DNA of 64,000 nt from Pogonophryne albipinna (lineage: Eukaryota; Chordata; Actinopteri; Perciformes; Artedidraconidae): contig CM053260.1 in assembly GCA_028583405.1 (NCBI GenBank), forward strand, positions 18,243,401 through 18,307,400, read 5' to 3'. The notes beneath the pieces were generated by a model, which worked only from the letters and a program-made list of their open reading frames with translations, searched no databases and was not told the DNA's origin. The position numbers were made by a program, and so were the translations under genes. Every line of letters begins with the position of its first letter. Position 1 is the stretch's first letter. Shown here one piece after another: positions 28,701 through 42,039 of the stretch.

Positions 28701-30065
28701 TTGGTTTCTAGAGTGCCTACTAACCCACAAACTGTGAAATAAAACATCATAATGAGATGTTTGTGAGCTGCTTTGGTCCGAAAACATGGGAATTAACCAG
28801 CCATTCAGGTTTGGCTCCTTTTTCTATGTCACTTCGCCCCAACTCAGTATGTCCACACATGGCTTGAGACTGTACTTTTTTGGGTGCGGGGCTCCGAAAA
28901 CACGTTTTTTTAAGCATTCAAGCTTGACTAAACATGTTCTATTAGGAAACCCAAAATGCAAGTCTGATCCTCAAAATGAACCAAATATGTCCCATTTGAA
29001 GACTGCTAAAATGTGTATTTTGGATGAAAGAATCGGTCCGAATCATGTCAACATTCAAGGCCCTTTTCCTAAGACTACATGAAAGGAAGTTGGCATTCTC
29101 TGCCTGCCACATGTCTCTTATTATACAAATCCCTTAACGGTGTCTCTAAGTTGTAAAATATGTGATTTGTCAGCAGCGATCTGGTTTGTTATCCTTTTGG
29201 CTCCAACAGTACGTCACAGGGTGGGTGTAGTTCCACCCAAGCTTTAACTCATATTGTATAAGAACTGTCACCCGCCCTCCTGCTCTTTTTCCATCTCTCT
29301 TTTTCTCCCTCCTTCTCAGTGTTAACAAGATCTACATCGCTGCCAAATCATGGCACGAACACACTGTAATGACTTCATTTCTTCCAGCACATGAACACAT
29401 GCATATAGGAAACATTATATACTGAGTGGACTGTCCTGTCTCATTCTGCCCCACTAAAGTTGAACGTGTGCAAGCATAGAGGCACATTAACCCAACTGTA
29501 TATAAATAAATGTATTTTTGTATCTATGCAAGGACTCACACAGTCCAGTGGTGTGAGCCGGTGGATGGGCTGAGTCCAGATGATCCAAACAAGAATCTTG
29601 ACAGCTCTGGACAATATCACTGATGTGCACCATGAGCTCATTACTCCCCTCCACACATAATTAATTCCAGCCTATCTTCCTGCCATAACAATGCAGCACT
29701 GTTATGATGCAAATAGTTTTATAGGGTAGATAATCTTTGTGAACTTTGTTTGAAAAGCTCTGTTGCTTGTGTGTTGTCATACAGAATTGCTATCTGGTGC
29801 AAGGCCAGTGGGAGCATTGCACAAGCCCGTAAAACATGTGCATCGCAGCTCTTTAGGCTGACTCTTTTGTGGCAAATCTGGCCTGAAGTCAAATATGTAA
29901 CCCACGGATTGCACGCAACTGATTTATTTCATCATCCCTGGTCTAATCTTACTCTGCCTTGTTTGCTTGCTTTTCTGACTGTATTGGACAATCTCTTACT
30001 AACATAACTGATTCCTGAGAGAAAGAAAAACACTAAAGCATCTTATTTTTCTGTTGTTTCTGCAG

Positions 30066-30266
30066 GACTGCCCTCAGATCCTTCCCTCAACGCAGATCTA
30101 CATCCCTGTGGGGGTGACCAAGCCTATCACGTTAGCCGCCAAGAACCTGCCCCAGCCCCAGTCGGGACAGAGGAACTACGAGTGTGTCTTCCACATCCAG
30201 GGGGAGAAGCACAGTGTGCCCGCCCTGCGCTTCAACAGCACCTCCATCCAGTGCCAGAAAACAGCG
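30066..30266 (+). CDS. plxna1: plexin-A1 exon: main part of IPT2
   Basis: Encodes residues 199-265 in complete codons. It opens [17 protein letters not shown], which includes the last PSI2 cysteine (C200). [17 protein letters not shown], a hallmark of class A plexins, follows. It continues with [24 protein letters not shown] and a glycosylation site at N255. The acceptor is TTCTGCAG and the donor is GCG|GTGAGT. Human class A plexins have SS or TS where this protein has TA at the 3' junction. Confidence 0.96.
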
Positions 30267-33200
30267 GTGAGTAAGAATGGATGCCATTAAAGCCCTGGCA
30301 ATGGTAGTGAACACAGCATGTGATGGTGGAAGTGTCATTATAGGAACAAAAGAGGGAAGCCAAAATGGATGGTGTTGTTTACGAAGATAATTTGGTTGCT
30401 GTTGATGGATTCCGGTAGAGAAAGGCACACAGTTGGATAAGGATATTTTGATGGATGCCATTTTGTTTTGCACACTGATGTCATTCATAGTTTTGACGGG
30501 AGATATTGGCGACAAGACTAGATCCGGAGTGAGACTCTGAAATGTGTACAAGCTAAAAGCGTTTAGCACTATTACTCTTCACCTAATCAATTCAACTACG
30601 TAACTAAATCCTGATCGCAGTAAGGACATTGACTCAGTCAGAGTTTAAGTAATGGCCTCCTACATCTAATGACCACTTTGGATACTAACATGCTCATTGT
30701 ACTGATAGATCGCCCTGCGCCACTTGGACCCTGGCTTGGTCTTAATCTAGATAAATGACCCACTGCTGATCTTCCCTAGTTGAACTGATAGTTGGCAAAT
30801 AGATATTGACGGCAAGAGTTCACAGAGACATCATTTGAATCGAGGCACACTTATGATAAGCCTATATTGTGCGGAGATTTTTCCATTTGGTCTGTATGCA
30901 TTGGTTCAAATCATGACAGATAATTACTGTTCAGACAATGCATCATTTAAATCATTTATATCGAGTGTGAAGCTGCAGTGGTCAGCCATCAAAGAGTTGT
31001 TCTGAGCTTCTATCATTTTTAATGTATTTGCGGCTGTGGCTGGTAGGGATTGGTGTGCTGGATTAAAGTGTTCTCGAGGACGTTTTTTCACAAGATTTTT
31101 TAATAGGATTTTGTAGTGTGTGTGTGTGTAGAGGATTTACAGGTATGCAGGTCCATGCCTGTTCTGTGTGTTGAAATATGGTGGTGTATATGTGTGTGTG
31201 TGGTTTTGAGACATCAAACTAGCGTGACAGATAAGAGGTAGCTAGAGTTGCGCTTCACTGAGGCTGAAAATGTGAAGAGGAAGTCTGTCTCTGAACCTAG
31301 TTGGGAGCGGATTGATCATGTTTACACCTCCACTCTATACCTCTTCCTCTCCTTTCCTCTCTCTGCCTCTCAAGCTCATCTTTCTCTCTGCCCCCCCCTC
31401 TGTCTGTCGTGTCATACTTTCTTCTTCTGCTATTCCCTCCTTTCCTCCCATACACTCATTTCTCCTGCTTGCCTCTTCCCTGTCCATTTCTTCAACATAT
31501 AATGCAATGTACCAAAGCTCACATGAGATGAGCACTGCTGCTGTTCATTTTTGCTTTAGTTCAGGGTGTCACCAGAACATGTCGCACAGGGATGAAAATC
31601 TTTGACGGATTAAAATAAAGCAGAAACATCTACAATTCTAATAAGCTGGAGCACACAAACTCTCTATATGGTACATCATGTCAAAACAGCCACAAGTGTA
31701 TGTAGTCATATAGATATTTGCAGACACCATTATTTACCAGTTTCTGTTTAGCTGTATAGCTGAGTAGCTGCTGTGACAGCTAACGCAGCATTTGATTCTG
31801 TCCGTATCGACTGGCTATCTTCAGGTGCTGGCACGCGCTAGCAAGTTGTTTGTGAGGCAGGGCTAATTAGCTAGCGATAGGGTTGTCTCTCCGCAGAGAT
31901 GTCTGTTTATTGACTGTTTATTGTAGCTGCAAGGCCAGTGCTAATCAGCTGCAAAGACCAACCCCAGCCAAAAAGCTGAATTTCTCCATTTGATGTCCAC
32001 AAAGCAGACATGCTAGCAGCAATTAGCCTGGGGCTGTCAGTGCTTAGCCCTTGTTAGAAATTAGCCGTGCCAATTTGACAGCGCGCTCAGATATCGATGC
32101 AGGCGTGCAAAGAGCATACATGAGGCAGTAGTTAGATTCAGTAGATAAAAAAGGTGCCAGCTGCATGAACTTGCCATTAAGGCACCATTCATCCAGCCTA
32201 AGCTTATGAGTGTAATTATGTGTCATGAATTATTAGGATGAGACTCCTATTATAGCTCTGAAAGCAGTATTTCAAAAGAATGAGGCTCTTAAATATTAGT
32301 TTATCCGTTTATAGACCTTCATATCTATACTTTTCATGCGCTCTGCTCCATGTTTGTTCCTTCTTTGACAGTGTTCAGCACCAACTCGATGAATCATGTA
32401 TGACTCTGCAGTAGAAATAGACTTCATCTGTTATGCTGCGTACACACTGCTACCTCGGGTTTGTAGGCACACAGCTACAGGGATGGTGGTTAATCAGTGT
32501 CTGTGCGTGTGTGCACATGTGAATCCCTCTATGTGCCGTAGGCTATGGATCCCAGGATAGCTGTGCATGTGTTTGTTGGGCTGTGCAGTTTCATTATACC
32601 ACTGCATGAACGCTGTTGGGGAGGTGGTGGCCAATCAATGTGATAAAGACAGGGTAGCTAATCCACAGTTTAGCCCTGTGTTTGAGATACACACAAGTGT
32701 TTACCACTGTGTCAAACTGACATACACTCACTCGCTTGTTGCAGGAAAGACGAGGACAAGGGCAGAGACAAAGAGCATTGAAGATAATTTATATGAAGTA
32801 ATAATGAAGAAAAGAAAGAAAGACGGGAAAGAAAACCTTGAGGTGGAGAGGACATAGAAAAGGATAGAGGCAGAGGAATAAAGGAAAGAAAGATAGGGAA
32901 ACAACCACAGGAAGAGACGCAATACTAGAAAGTGTTAACGGCAAGAAATGGAGATGAGAGCAGGCCAGATGGACTTGGGAAATTGGAATGTAGGTGCGAT
33001 GAATGGAGAAAAGTGAAAAAGAGAGTGATATTTGAGCGAACGGAGGGGGGAAGAAAGGATGAGAGCATGTAAGGGAGAAAATCAGCTCAAAAGTCTCCCC
33101 TGAGGCCTCAACCGCTTCTCCTCTCTTTCATACAATATCATCACACTTTCTAAAAGAAGATAACTATCCACAGGATATTCAGCAGGTCCAACGTCGGATC

Positions 33201-34676
33201 ATGTTTAAACTTTCCCGTTCTTTATTCCATCCAGTGACCGTAAAAACTCGATATTCTTACATAGTATCGCCTAACGGCTGTTACAACAGGCTATCAATAA
33301 GCTACTGTATATGTGACACACATGATATGAGGTAGCTAATGTAACATCAGCTCCATACTAACCTTGTTTGGTATTGACTTTCCATATATGCTTATGGGGG
33401 GGAGGATATTGATGCTAAAGTATTTCTGTATAAGGTTACTGTACATACTAACTGATCCCAAAGGGGAAAGAGGAAGCGTATCACAAGACATGAGAAAGAA
33501 TACACTATTAAGGAAAGGATGATTTTTCTCCAAGCAGAGACATGAAACAAATAGGCTCCACAAACAATATCCAATGTGTGGAGACTTTGAAGAATCATGC
33601 ATTTTAGGGGTGAGGCTTTTTAATTGGCTATGATATAGCGGTCTTGAACTTTCACAAAGTTTATATGGTGAAAAATATGGTTTGCTCACACACTTTCCCT
33701 TTCTCACTCCCAAAGGTGGTTACTGAGCCAAACATAATTCAACACATTTGCAACCTGTGAAAGTTGATGAAGCGGCAGATTGTCCAATGTCCTATAGCAA
33801 GTTATTTGGAGAAGAGAAGCTGATCATTTAAAAAAAAAAAGAGACCTCTCCATATGTTTTAGTGCCAAACAAGCCCACATAACCACTGACACATACGGAG
33901 CCATCCGCCAGGCCTTATGGTAGCAGTTAACTCCGGTCAGCAGCAACCAAAACAACAAGCTGCTGTCTGCGTTGGTCCTTTCCGCTTTTCTGACCCGAGT
34001 AGGGCAGCTTCCTGGTGGGTGTGGGCCAATCAGAGGTTGAGGTGAGAGTGCAAAGGCCAAGAAGATGCAGAACTGTGGGCTGGGAAGTTGAGCTCAGAGC
34101 GCCGGGGTGGCCATGGGAGCAAACAAACACATGTACACACACAATGCCTGCACACACACACACATGGCCACACTCTGAGGTCAGGGAGGCTGACGGAGCG
34201 CAGCTGGGCGTCGTGTGAAGGCCGAGGTTGAAAGAAGAGAATTGATGCTGTTTGAGACTTTTTCTCTTTCTCTCTGTTCCTTTATCCCTCCCTGTTCCTA
34301 TAGCATGTTGTACTTTGGTGTCTCCATTGTCCTCCTCTCCTCTTTATCCCTCTTTCTTGTTCCGTCCCTGGAGGGCAGGAATGAGAGGACAGATAATATC
34401 TGCACGGGCCTTACACCATTACCTTCCGTCTGATAAAGTGCTCAGCCACTCCATCACCCTCTTTCTCTCACTCCTGCACCACGGAGAATAGAAAAGCAGA
34501 CACAGGGGCAGGAGGAGAACATCTAGTTTGGGATACGGTGTGTGTATGTGGGTTATCCTTCTGTGTGCGGGAAGAGCAGCTGTTTGTTAAAGGAGTAATG
34601 GGAAGTATCAGGGGTCCTGATGGCATCCAATTAAGGCAGATAAAATGATGATGAATTGCAGGCGGGCAACAGAGAC

Positions 34677-34678
<2 letters not shown>

Positions 34679-34721
<43 letters not shown>
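34679..34721. repeat. (CA)n microsatellite, 43 bp
   Basis: Uninterrupted AC run. Confidence 0.97.
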
Positions 34722-34723
<2 letters not shown>

Positions 34724-35071
34724 AAGACAGCAGAAGGGGATACAGATTTGGAGGAGAAACCGAGAGCAGGATAAGGAAGGGAAGTACAAGAAAGGCAAGG
34801 AAGTTTGGAGAAAAGAGAGATGGATGAGGCGGATGAGGAAAAGAGGAAGGGTAAAATGACAGTGTGCAGGGAGAGAGTTTGGATGGCATGACAAATAATA
34901 TGCTCCTTTCCCGATGGGGAATGAGGGAAGGACGGCACGCAAGAAAGATGGATAGACAGATGAATGGACTGATAGATGGAGCAAATGGAGGTCTAGGGAG
35001 GAGGCCAAACATGTCTGCAGGGAAAGCGGTTAACACAAACCACACTGGTCTAATAGTGTAACACACCTACG

Positions 35072-35324
<253 letters not shown>

Positions 35325-35677
35325 AGAGGGAATGAGACACAGTGAACAGACACAGTGCAGATTCAAAACTTCTCTGACTCTTTTAAAGACTTTCTAGAGT
35401 TTATGGGATTCGTTAAAGATGTAACTGACTGTAAAAATGTAAATTATACAGAAAGAGAATTGTCATTTTGAATACACACTCTTACATTCACACATGCACA
35501 TAGTTCTAACGGTGGCAGAGACAAGGCTAATGAGGGCCTCGGCGCTGGCCAGTGGAGGGGAGGTGCAGCGGAGCATGGTACAGCCCGGTCTGGCATGGCA
35601 CAGCTTAATGAGATATAAACACTGGACCTGCCACCGCAGTCCGCCACAGCACACACTGACACTGTTTTAATTGGCTT

Positions 35678-35976
<299 letters not shown>

Positions 35977-37054
35977 ATGCATGGGAATTTCCTTTAAAGT
36001 GCTGCTGATTGAGGATCGTTTGTTTTTTCATGACTTTGGTCCCAAATCATGGAACACCTCATACCGAACTGACCTCATTTAGATTAAGATTACGGGCACT
36101 ACTTTACTTTTATTATTGCCTTATGAGAAATTGTGATTTTCTTTGTGTTTTGTGCATACTCAAATAAATGTACACATTTACTCGACAGTCTGTTCCTGTT
36201 TACACTGAACGCTCTTCTATCCATAGTCCTATAAGGCAGCTAATTAGTCATCAGCCCCCTCCGTCTCTCCCAGTTATTACCTGTCTCCATCTTTACCTCC
36301 TCCACCACCTCCTTCCTCTTCATCTCCGTCCCGTCATTGGCTCGCTGCCTCTCCTCCCCTCTGACAGGTGAAGAGCCCTACTCCCACGCTCCTGTCCTGG
36401 ATAAATAAGAATTAATTGCTGCTCAGCTATCAGCATATGCCAGCTTCTCCACCCATCCTCCACCTGACTTTCGTCATTTATTTCTCATCTGTGTCTCCCT
36501 CCTTGTATCCATGCAATCTGTAACCTTTACTCTAAATCTTCCCTCTCTTAAAACAGTGCTCCACCCTTCAAAGTGTGTGTGATGGATTAATGAGAGGGGC
36601 AAGCTTCAAAAGTGATTGTTGAACAAGAGTCTCTTTTGCTATTAACCTGATGAGAAATAAGAAGCTGTTTGAAGCAGAGGAAAGACCTTTGTTGGCCCAT
36701 TAGCCTGAGTCTGTTAGCATGATAACCTGCTGTAAATGTCTAGTGTGCTACCACAGAGTTGATTCATATCCTCAATGATTTATGATATATAATATTCCAT
36801 AAGAGCCCTAACAATTGGTGTTGTAGTAATTGGATGAAAGAATTATTTTTTATTGGTTTATTTATTGCCCGTAACAAATTGATGTGTAAAGACTGAAACA
36901 TTGACTCATCTGCAGTAACAGTAGCTTTATGAAAAGCAAATTCAGTTTAGCAAAGACTTAAATAAAGGTGCTAGAAGTCAGTGTAAATAGTACTACTGGT
37001 ATCCCTTTTTCATTTATGACTTCAACTTGACAGAAACGTAATAAAGGATATTAA

Positions 37055-37062
37055 TCGGGGAG
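37055..37062. repeat. hAT target-site duplication, left copy
   Basis: TCGGGGAG lies directly before the element and is repeated without change directly after it at 37879-37886. Eight base pairs is the duplication length made by hAT transposases. Confidence 0.92.
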
Positions 37063-37878
37063 TAGAGATGATCCGATCACGTGATCGGGGATCGGAGCCG
37101 ATCACATGATTTTCAAAAGATCGGGATCGGGAGAAAAAAAATCGAGGATCGGGATTTTCTTTTTCTTTTTTTTCTTTTTTATATATATTTTTTTATTTAT
37201 TTAATGTTACAAAACAAAAATGACCATATTCACGTCTTAAAGTCATCATGAGGCCTTAGTTTTGGTTTGAAATGACACAACATCATGTATGTGTTGCTTC
37301 TTTTGGGCTTGTTTTCAGACCTGGTTGCTTATTTCTCTCAAAGCTGGCAACAGAGTGGGCGCGCAGTGTCTAGTAGTAAGCTAACGAGAGGCTACGTTCA
37401 GCTGGTGACTTGGGACTCGGGACAGAGAAAATGTCAGGAGTTTGGAAGTATTATAAAATTGAAAGCGCAGGCAGTGTAACAGCCAGATGCAATGTTTGCA
37501 AGGCGGAGGTTCCGCGTGGTGGAAAGAACAGAGCTACGTTCAACACGACCAATCTAATACGCCACCTGAGAAACAAACACCAACAACAACAGGACGAGTA
37601 CACAGCGGCCACTCAGGCAACGGCACTGAAACAACCGACACTTTCAGAGACTTTTAAAAGGAAAGAGAAACTGCCCCAGAACAGTGAAAAGGCCAAACAA
37701 ATAACAGCCAAGATAGCTGAACTCATCGCGTTGGATTACCAGCCGTTATCTGTTACCTTTTTTTTCTCTTAATGCATTGCATAAAGATCGGATCGGGAAA
37801 AATCGGTATCGGCAGATTGTCAAAATCAAATGATCGGAATCGGATCGGGAGCAAAAAAATGTGATCGGGACATCCCTA
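37063..37878 (+). mobile_element. hAT-superfamily element, internally deleted (816 bp)
   Basis: The ends are inverted repeats: TAGAGATGATCCGATCAC at the left and the complement of TAGGGATGTCCCGATCAC at the right (16 of 18 matching). A perfect 8-bp duplication TCGGGGAG flanks the element. Both subterminal regions are full of ATCGG/CCGAT pentamers, probable transposase-binding motifs. Inside, on the + strand, is the N-terminal part of a BED-finger transposase (37431-37772). The catalytic RNase-H-like and dimerisation domains are absent, so the element cannot move by itself. The intact duplication suggests a fairly recent insertion; its age has not been measured. Confidence 0.9.
37431..37772 (+). 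pseudogene. truncated hAT transposase, BED zinc-finger part (113 aa)
   Basis: An open frame begins MSGVWKYYKIES and runs 113 residues. It holds a BED-type zinc finger: aromatic residues W5, Y7 and Y8, zinc ligands C20, C23, H45 and H50, and the typical TTNLIRHLRNKH helix. After a glutamine-rich linker comes SEKAKQITAKIAEL followed by LDYQPLSV, which in complete ZBED/hAT proteins leads into the catalytic region. Here the sequence changes to a run of T and a stop about five codons later, so an internal deletion joined the early coding region to the 3' end. An upstream in-frame start at 37410 depends on a non-ATG codon and is not preferred. Nothing shows whether it is transcribed. Confidence 0.85.
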
Positions 37879-37886
37879 TCGGGGAG
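37879..37886. repeat. hAT target-site duplication, right copy
   Basis: Second copy of TCGGGGAG, directly after the right inverted repeat. Confidence 0.92.
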
Positions 37887-40800
37887 TAATACAAATAATT
37901 GTGATGGGAAGATCTTTCGACAATAGTCCGCCACACAAGATGTGATGTTTAATACATTTTAGTAATGGCAAAATATCTTTGTTTGTAATACTGGCTTCTG
38001 CAGCAAGAGCCACTGTTGCTCCAGTAGTGACGGCAGATACAAAAACCTCCACACCAAAGGACCCAAGCCTGGGGAAACGTGTGTACATTTTTTTAATCTA
38101 ATTTTTCGTTAGTAGCTCAATCAGTGACAATCCTTTTATTAAACCACTTGTTTAAAAGTGCTTCTTAGAGCAGGCCACTAAGATTGTTGCAGATTTGCAG
38201 TTATGTGTAAGTTAATAGATGTAGGTCCTCTGGGGCTTGCAACAAAAAGCAGTTGTGTGACAGAACGGTTGAATTTGTGAGGGGAAAACGGCCACCAGAA
38301 GAATGGCATGCGTTGACAGATGGGAAAAAGGGCGAGGATATTAAAAAATATTGACGTTTCTGCAAACGACCAAAAATCAAGCTATTGTCCAGGGAGAAGT
38401 CTAGTAAGCTTACACTAGCTTAATGCGTAGGCTGGAAAAACAGGAAACACTGGCGATGGCAGCATTATTTTTTTCCTCAAGCCAGCAGTTTTCCCACTCT
38501 CTCTTCTTTCCATCAATGAAGAAAGTATGTGTGCGAGCGGATATGCACGCATGTGTTTGTGTGTGTGTGTGGGTCCAAGAGATAAGCTGGGTAACTGGGT
38601 CCGGCCATATCCTCCAATCCTGTTAGCAATAGCGATTAGCACTGGCTAACAGGCCCCTATTATGAGCAGCGGCTGATTCCACGCCGCCTGACCCCACACA
38701 TACAGTAAATACGCACATACACACTCACTAAGCTATAGGAAGGATTACCACTTGATCCTTGATTAGGAAGCCGTATCTGCCTGGAAGTTGTGTGTGTATG
38801 TGTTAAAGGGAACTGTTGTGTATCTATACATTTACACACACTGTTTGCTGTAGATTGGCTAAACACATTTAATATGGGCCATCATTCACTCTTGTGTCCA
38901 CTTTTGCACCATTCCAATGTGACTTTTGTGACATAAAACAATTTTAAATCTGGAATTCTCTAGATCAATATTTGTGTTTTGTCAGGTGACTATTTCCGAC
39001 AACTGGCATTGTAACCTTGAGAAAGCTTTATGGAGAAAGGAACGAGGAAGAGGGTGACTTATCCTGTCCCAGGTATGGGCTTGCCCTGGGCTGCTCTCGT
39101 ATTTTTAGCTGTCCAGCTTGCACACTCTTTCAAAATGACTAATTATCAGGCCATGACCCTCACAGAAGGTACTCGATGTTACTTCATACATGCGTTCCTT
39201 CACCCCTCCCTCTCCATCCATCTATCCCGACCTCCTTTTCTTCAGCGTTCAGAGACAAAGGTCTGGCCAGCTGGCATCTGTAGTTTTAACTCTCAATTTT
39301 TTGTTTCACTTAACATATATGTCTCTTTCTCTCTTTTTTTAATAATTTTTTGAAACCAAATAAGAATGCTTATCACTAGCAAACCTTACTTTTGTCTTTC
39401 CTCTTCAATCTCTTTAATGCCTTGCACGTTCCCTTGGAGTCAAAGGCTGTAGACAAAGAGCGTTACCATCATTGGATACAATTTCAAATATTGGGATTAA
39501 ATGGCTGAATATAAAACATAGTGATTTGTGTGGCTCTATTCATGTTTTCTCCTTCCTTTACACATGCAAATTGTGACCTTTTAGGGAGTAACCTGCTTAA
39601 TGTTTGCATTTTCATATTGAAATCTGGTGTGCAGTGAATAAACCATGTAAGCCGGGGCATGTGTGTATTCCCTGAACTGCGTATTGTGCAACAATGCTGG
39701 TTCAGTATGAAAGTTTAATAAGCCTTTGGTGCAATGAGAGAAGAGGAGCTTTGGATCATAACCTAAACTTTCCTTTGGCTCAGTCCTCACCCTGTACTGC
39801 CCAGTAAAAACACATACACGCCTCTCCCTAACTAAATATTCATGTTGTTGTTGAGTGAAGGAGGTACATACCCAAGCAGATCCCAGATCCCCCTCTCCAC
39901 CTACACCCCCTTTGAGGATGGATGTCCAAACAAAGAAACATACCTGTAACATGGATTTATTTTTTTAAAGACAGAGGGCAGGCAGTGTTGTTTTAGCTGT
40001 CAGCACCTCCAAACCTCCAGCGGGCGTGTGGTGCAGAACGTGTCAGGGTGTAAAGCAGGGGTTAAGAGGTCCTCACACATCCATCATCTATTTCTCTATC
40101 AGTGGAATTGGCCCCTCTCATGTAATCCAGAGGGGGATCAAGCCAATGTTATGATTGGTTGGTCATCACAGAAGCTGGGATAGAAGTGGAAGAAAGCTTG
40201 ACCCCGTGTCTTTTACTGTAGCCTGTCTTAGGTCCTGAGAGGATATAACAGAGCACCAAGGAAAGTTAAAATTGCTGAAAAAGAGTGATGGATACAATAG
40301 AAAAGCACATATTTGGCTGTGTATTAGATAAAGAAAATCCACATTAAGCTCCTGCTGTCTGACATGATAGATATCTTTTAAATGATGAATAGGCTTTCCC
40401 TCTGTTTCTGGGATCTGAAAATGGGGAGTTTGAGTCAAGATGATTGGAAGTCAGCTTCTTGAAAAAACAACCAACCTATTCAATGCTGTACCTGCACACA
40501 CTTAAAAATGCCAAATAGCCAAACCTTACCAAAACCATTCCACCTGAGGAACGTTCAGCTCTGGTTTCAGCTGAGACTGTCCAACATTGTATGAGCTGGC
40601 ATAGCTTGGATTCTGTCGTTCTGGCCAACTCAAACAATTAACTGCCTTTTCACTTAACGAGCAGTCACTCGATTCAATGTCCATGCAAAAGATATCATAA
40701 TGAACCTTCATTTCTGCAGTGGCTACTTCAACTTTAAGCCACTGTGCATTTTCTGTGTATGAATTTGATCTAATAGCAAAGCAAGCGTAGTTTCTACTTT

Positions 40801-41525
40801 CAAACACCTTCATTGGCTTAAACAATAGTCAAATATAAATCTTCCCGTAGCTTGATAACGTCCATCTTTGTATTGCTGTCTCTCTGTTTCTTGCCTACCT
40901 TACCATCTTTATTCCCCTTGCCTCTCTGGCCTTTCAGTCTCTGTTCAATCCTATCCGTCTCATCTGTTTTTTTTCTAATCTCACTCTCCCTCTTTATCAC
41001 TTTCTTGCTTCTTTTCATTTTCTCTCTCTACTTACACATGTTCTCAGTGCAGTGTCCCTGTGTGGATCCTCTTCCCTCCCTCTTCCTTTCCTTCTCCCTC
41101 ATTGTCTCGCGTGCATATACAGTACACACTTAGACACGCTCACATGTTCTCTCCATCTCCACCCGGTGAGGAAATGCTCTTGTTCCCAGGCAGACTGGGT
41201 GGTCTCATGGGGAAGAAGGACAGATTGAAGAAGTTCATATGCTCGGACTTCAGTGGAGAGAAATAATAGCTGACATCAAAAACACGTGTTGTTGTGTGAG
41301 CGTCTTAGCTTCCCGCGCTTTCATGTGTTTTTTATTCATCATATTTTATTTCCTGTTTAGACTCTGCAATCCATCTTTGATGCATTCGCTGGCATCCGTC
41401 TCTTGGAAACTGTCCTGTGTGCAGAATGCATATGTATAGTGTGATGTTGTGCACATGTGCTGTTTTTCTGGACATGTTTGGAATATGTGATAAAGGAATC
41501 TGCTCCATATTTCCTTGTTTGACTG

Positions 41526-41710
41526 TGGGCGTTCCGGGGGATGGAGGTAGGGGAGAGAAAGTCCGACTGAGATTGATGGGGGAGGAGGTTTGCAAACAGG
41601 TAGAGGGAAGGAATAATGAGAGGGAGGTAGAGAGAGAGAGAGAGAAAGAGGAAAAGGAAAAGGAAAAGGAGGGGTTGGAAAGGAGTATCGCGCGAGAGGG
41701 TGAGGCAGAG
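41526..41710 (+). repeat. purine-rich low-complexity tract
   Basis: Mostly G and A, with (GA)n around 41629-41647 and GGAAAA units repeated at about 41648-41670. The open frames over it on both strands are composition artefacts. Confidence 0.8.
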
Positions 41711-41902
41711 GAATGTGTGAAAAGACCAAGGCAGACATGTCAGGGAACAAATTGAAAATGCCAATTTCACTTTAGCCCCCACCAGCTCAGGCACTTACAG
41801 ACCAGCCCCGGCCTCTTATTCCATGTGTAAATGAATGGTGTCCACAGAATAACACACAATCACCTCTCTCTATCCATCTTGCCCTCGCTATTTCTCCTTC
41901 AC

Positions 41903-42039
41903 CCTCACTGCAGTGCTATGTGTGGGGAACGGTGCCTTGCTCAGGGACACCTCGGTAGCACTTGGTCTTGCCGGGACTTGAACTGGAGACCTTCCATTTG
42001 CCAAGCCAAGTCCCTATCGACTTCGCCACCACCGCCCCC
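41903..42039 (-). repeat. tRNA-derived SINE-like segment, antisense
   Basis: Read on the minus strand, it begins GGGGCGGTGGTGGCGAAGTC. It contains TGGCGAAGTCG (complement of 42018-42028), which fits the RNA polymerase III A box, and GTTCAAGTC (complement of 41975-41983), which fits the B box, with GAGCAAGGCACCGTTCCCC further on. The two boxes are about 35 bp apart, as in tRNA genes. I recognise the phrases from a repeat family common in teleosts. No tail or target duplication was identified, and the ends are approximate. Confidence 0.65.

Larger units (their letters stand above)
14415..30065 (+). other. intron, 15,651 bp (largest in window)
   Basis: Lies between PSI2 and IPT2. Repeats in it: (CA)n near 16035-16070, a 16-bp tandem duplication at 18801-18832, a 19-base C run at 23243-23261, (CA)n at 23562-23618 and 24697-24735, and a dispersed teleost repeat at about 25284-25745. 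Purine- or pyrimidine-rich low-complexity stretches are frequent (19360-19680, 21420-21460, 22980-23230, 28080-28180). I found no nested gene; all long open frames are composition artefacts or match nothing I know. Compact non-repetitive stretches, for example 28300-28440, could be regulatory. Confidence 0.8.

Noticed and set aside
28786..29082. Open frame of 98 codons in the largest intron
   Set aside because: No known domain, no flanking exons or promoter evidence; compatible with chance.
39030..39353. Open frame of 107 codons with a signal-peptide-like stretch (MGLPWAALVFLAVQLAHSF)
   Set aside because: The hydrophobic run is short, the rest is low-complexity and resembles no family; a chance frame is more likely.
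41346..41794. Long open frames on both strands rich in Glu/Arg or Pro/Leu/Ser
   Set aside because: Caused by the purine-rich low-complexity tract.
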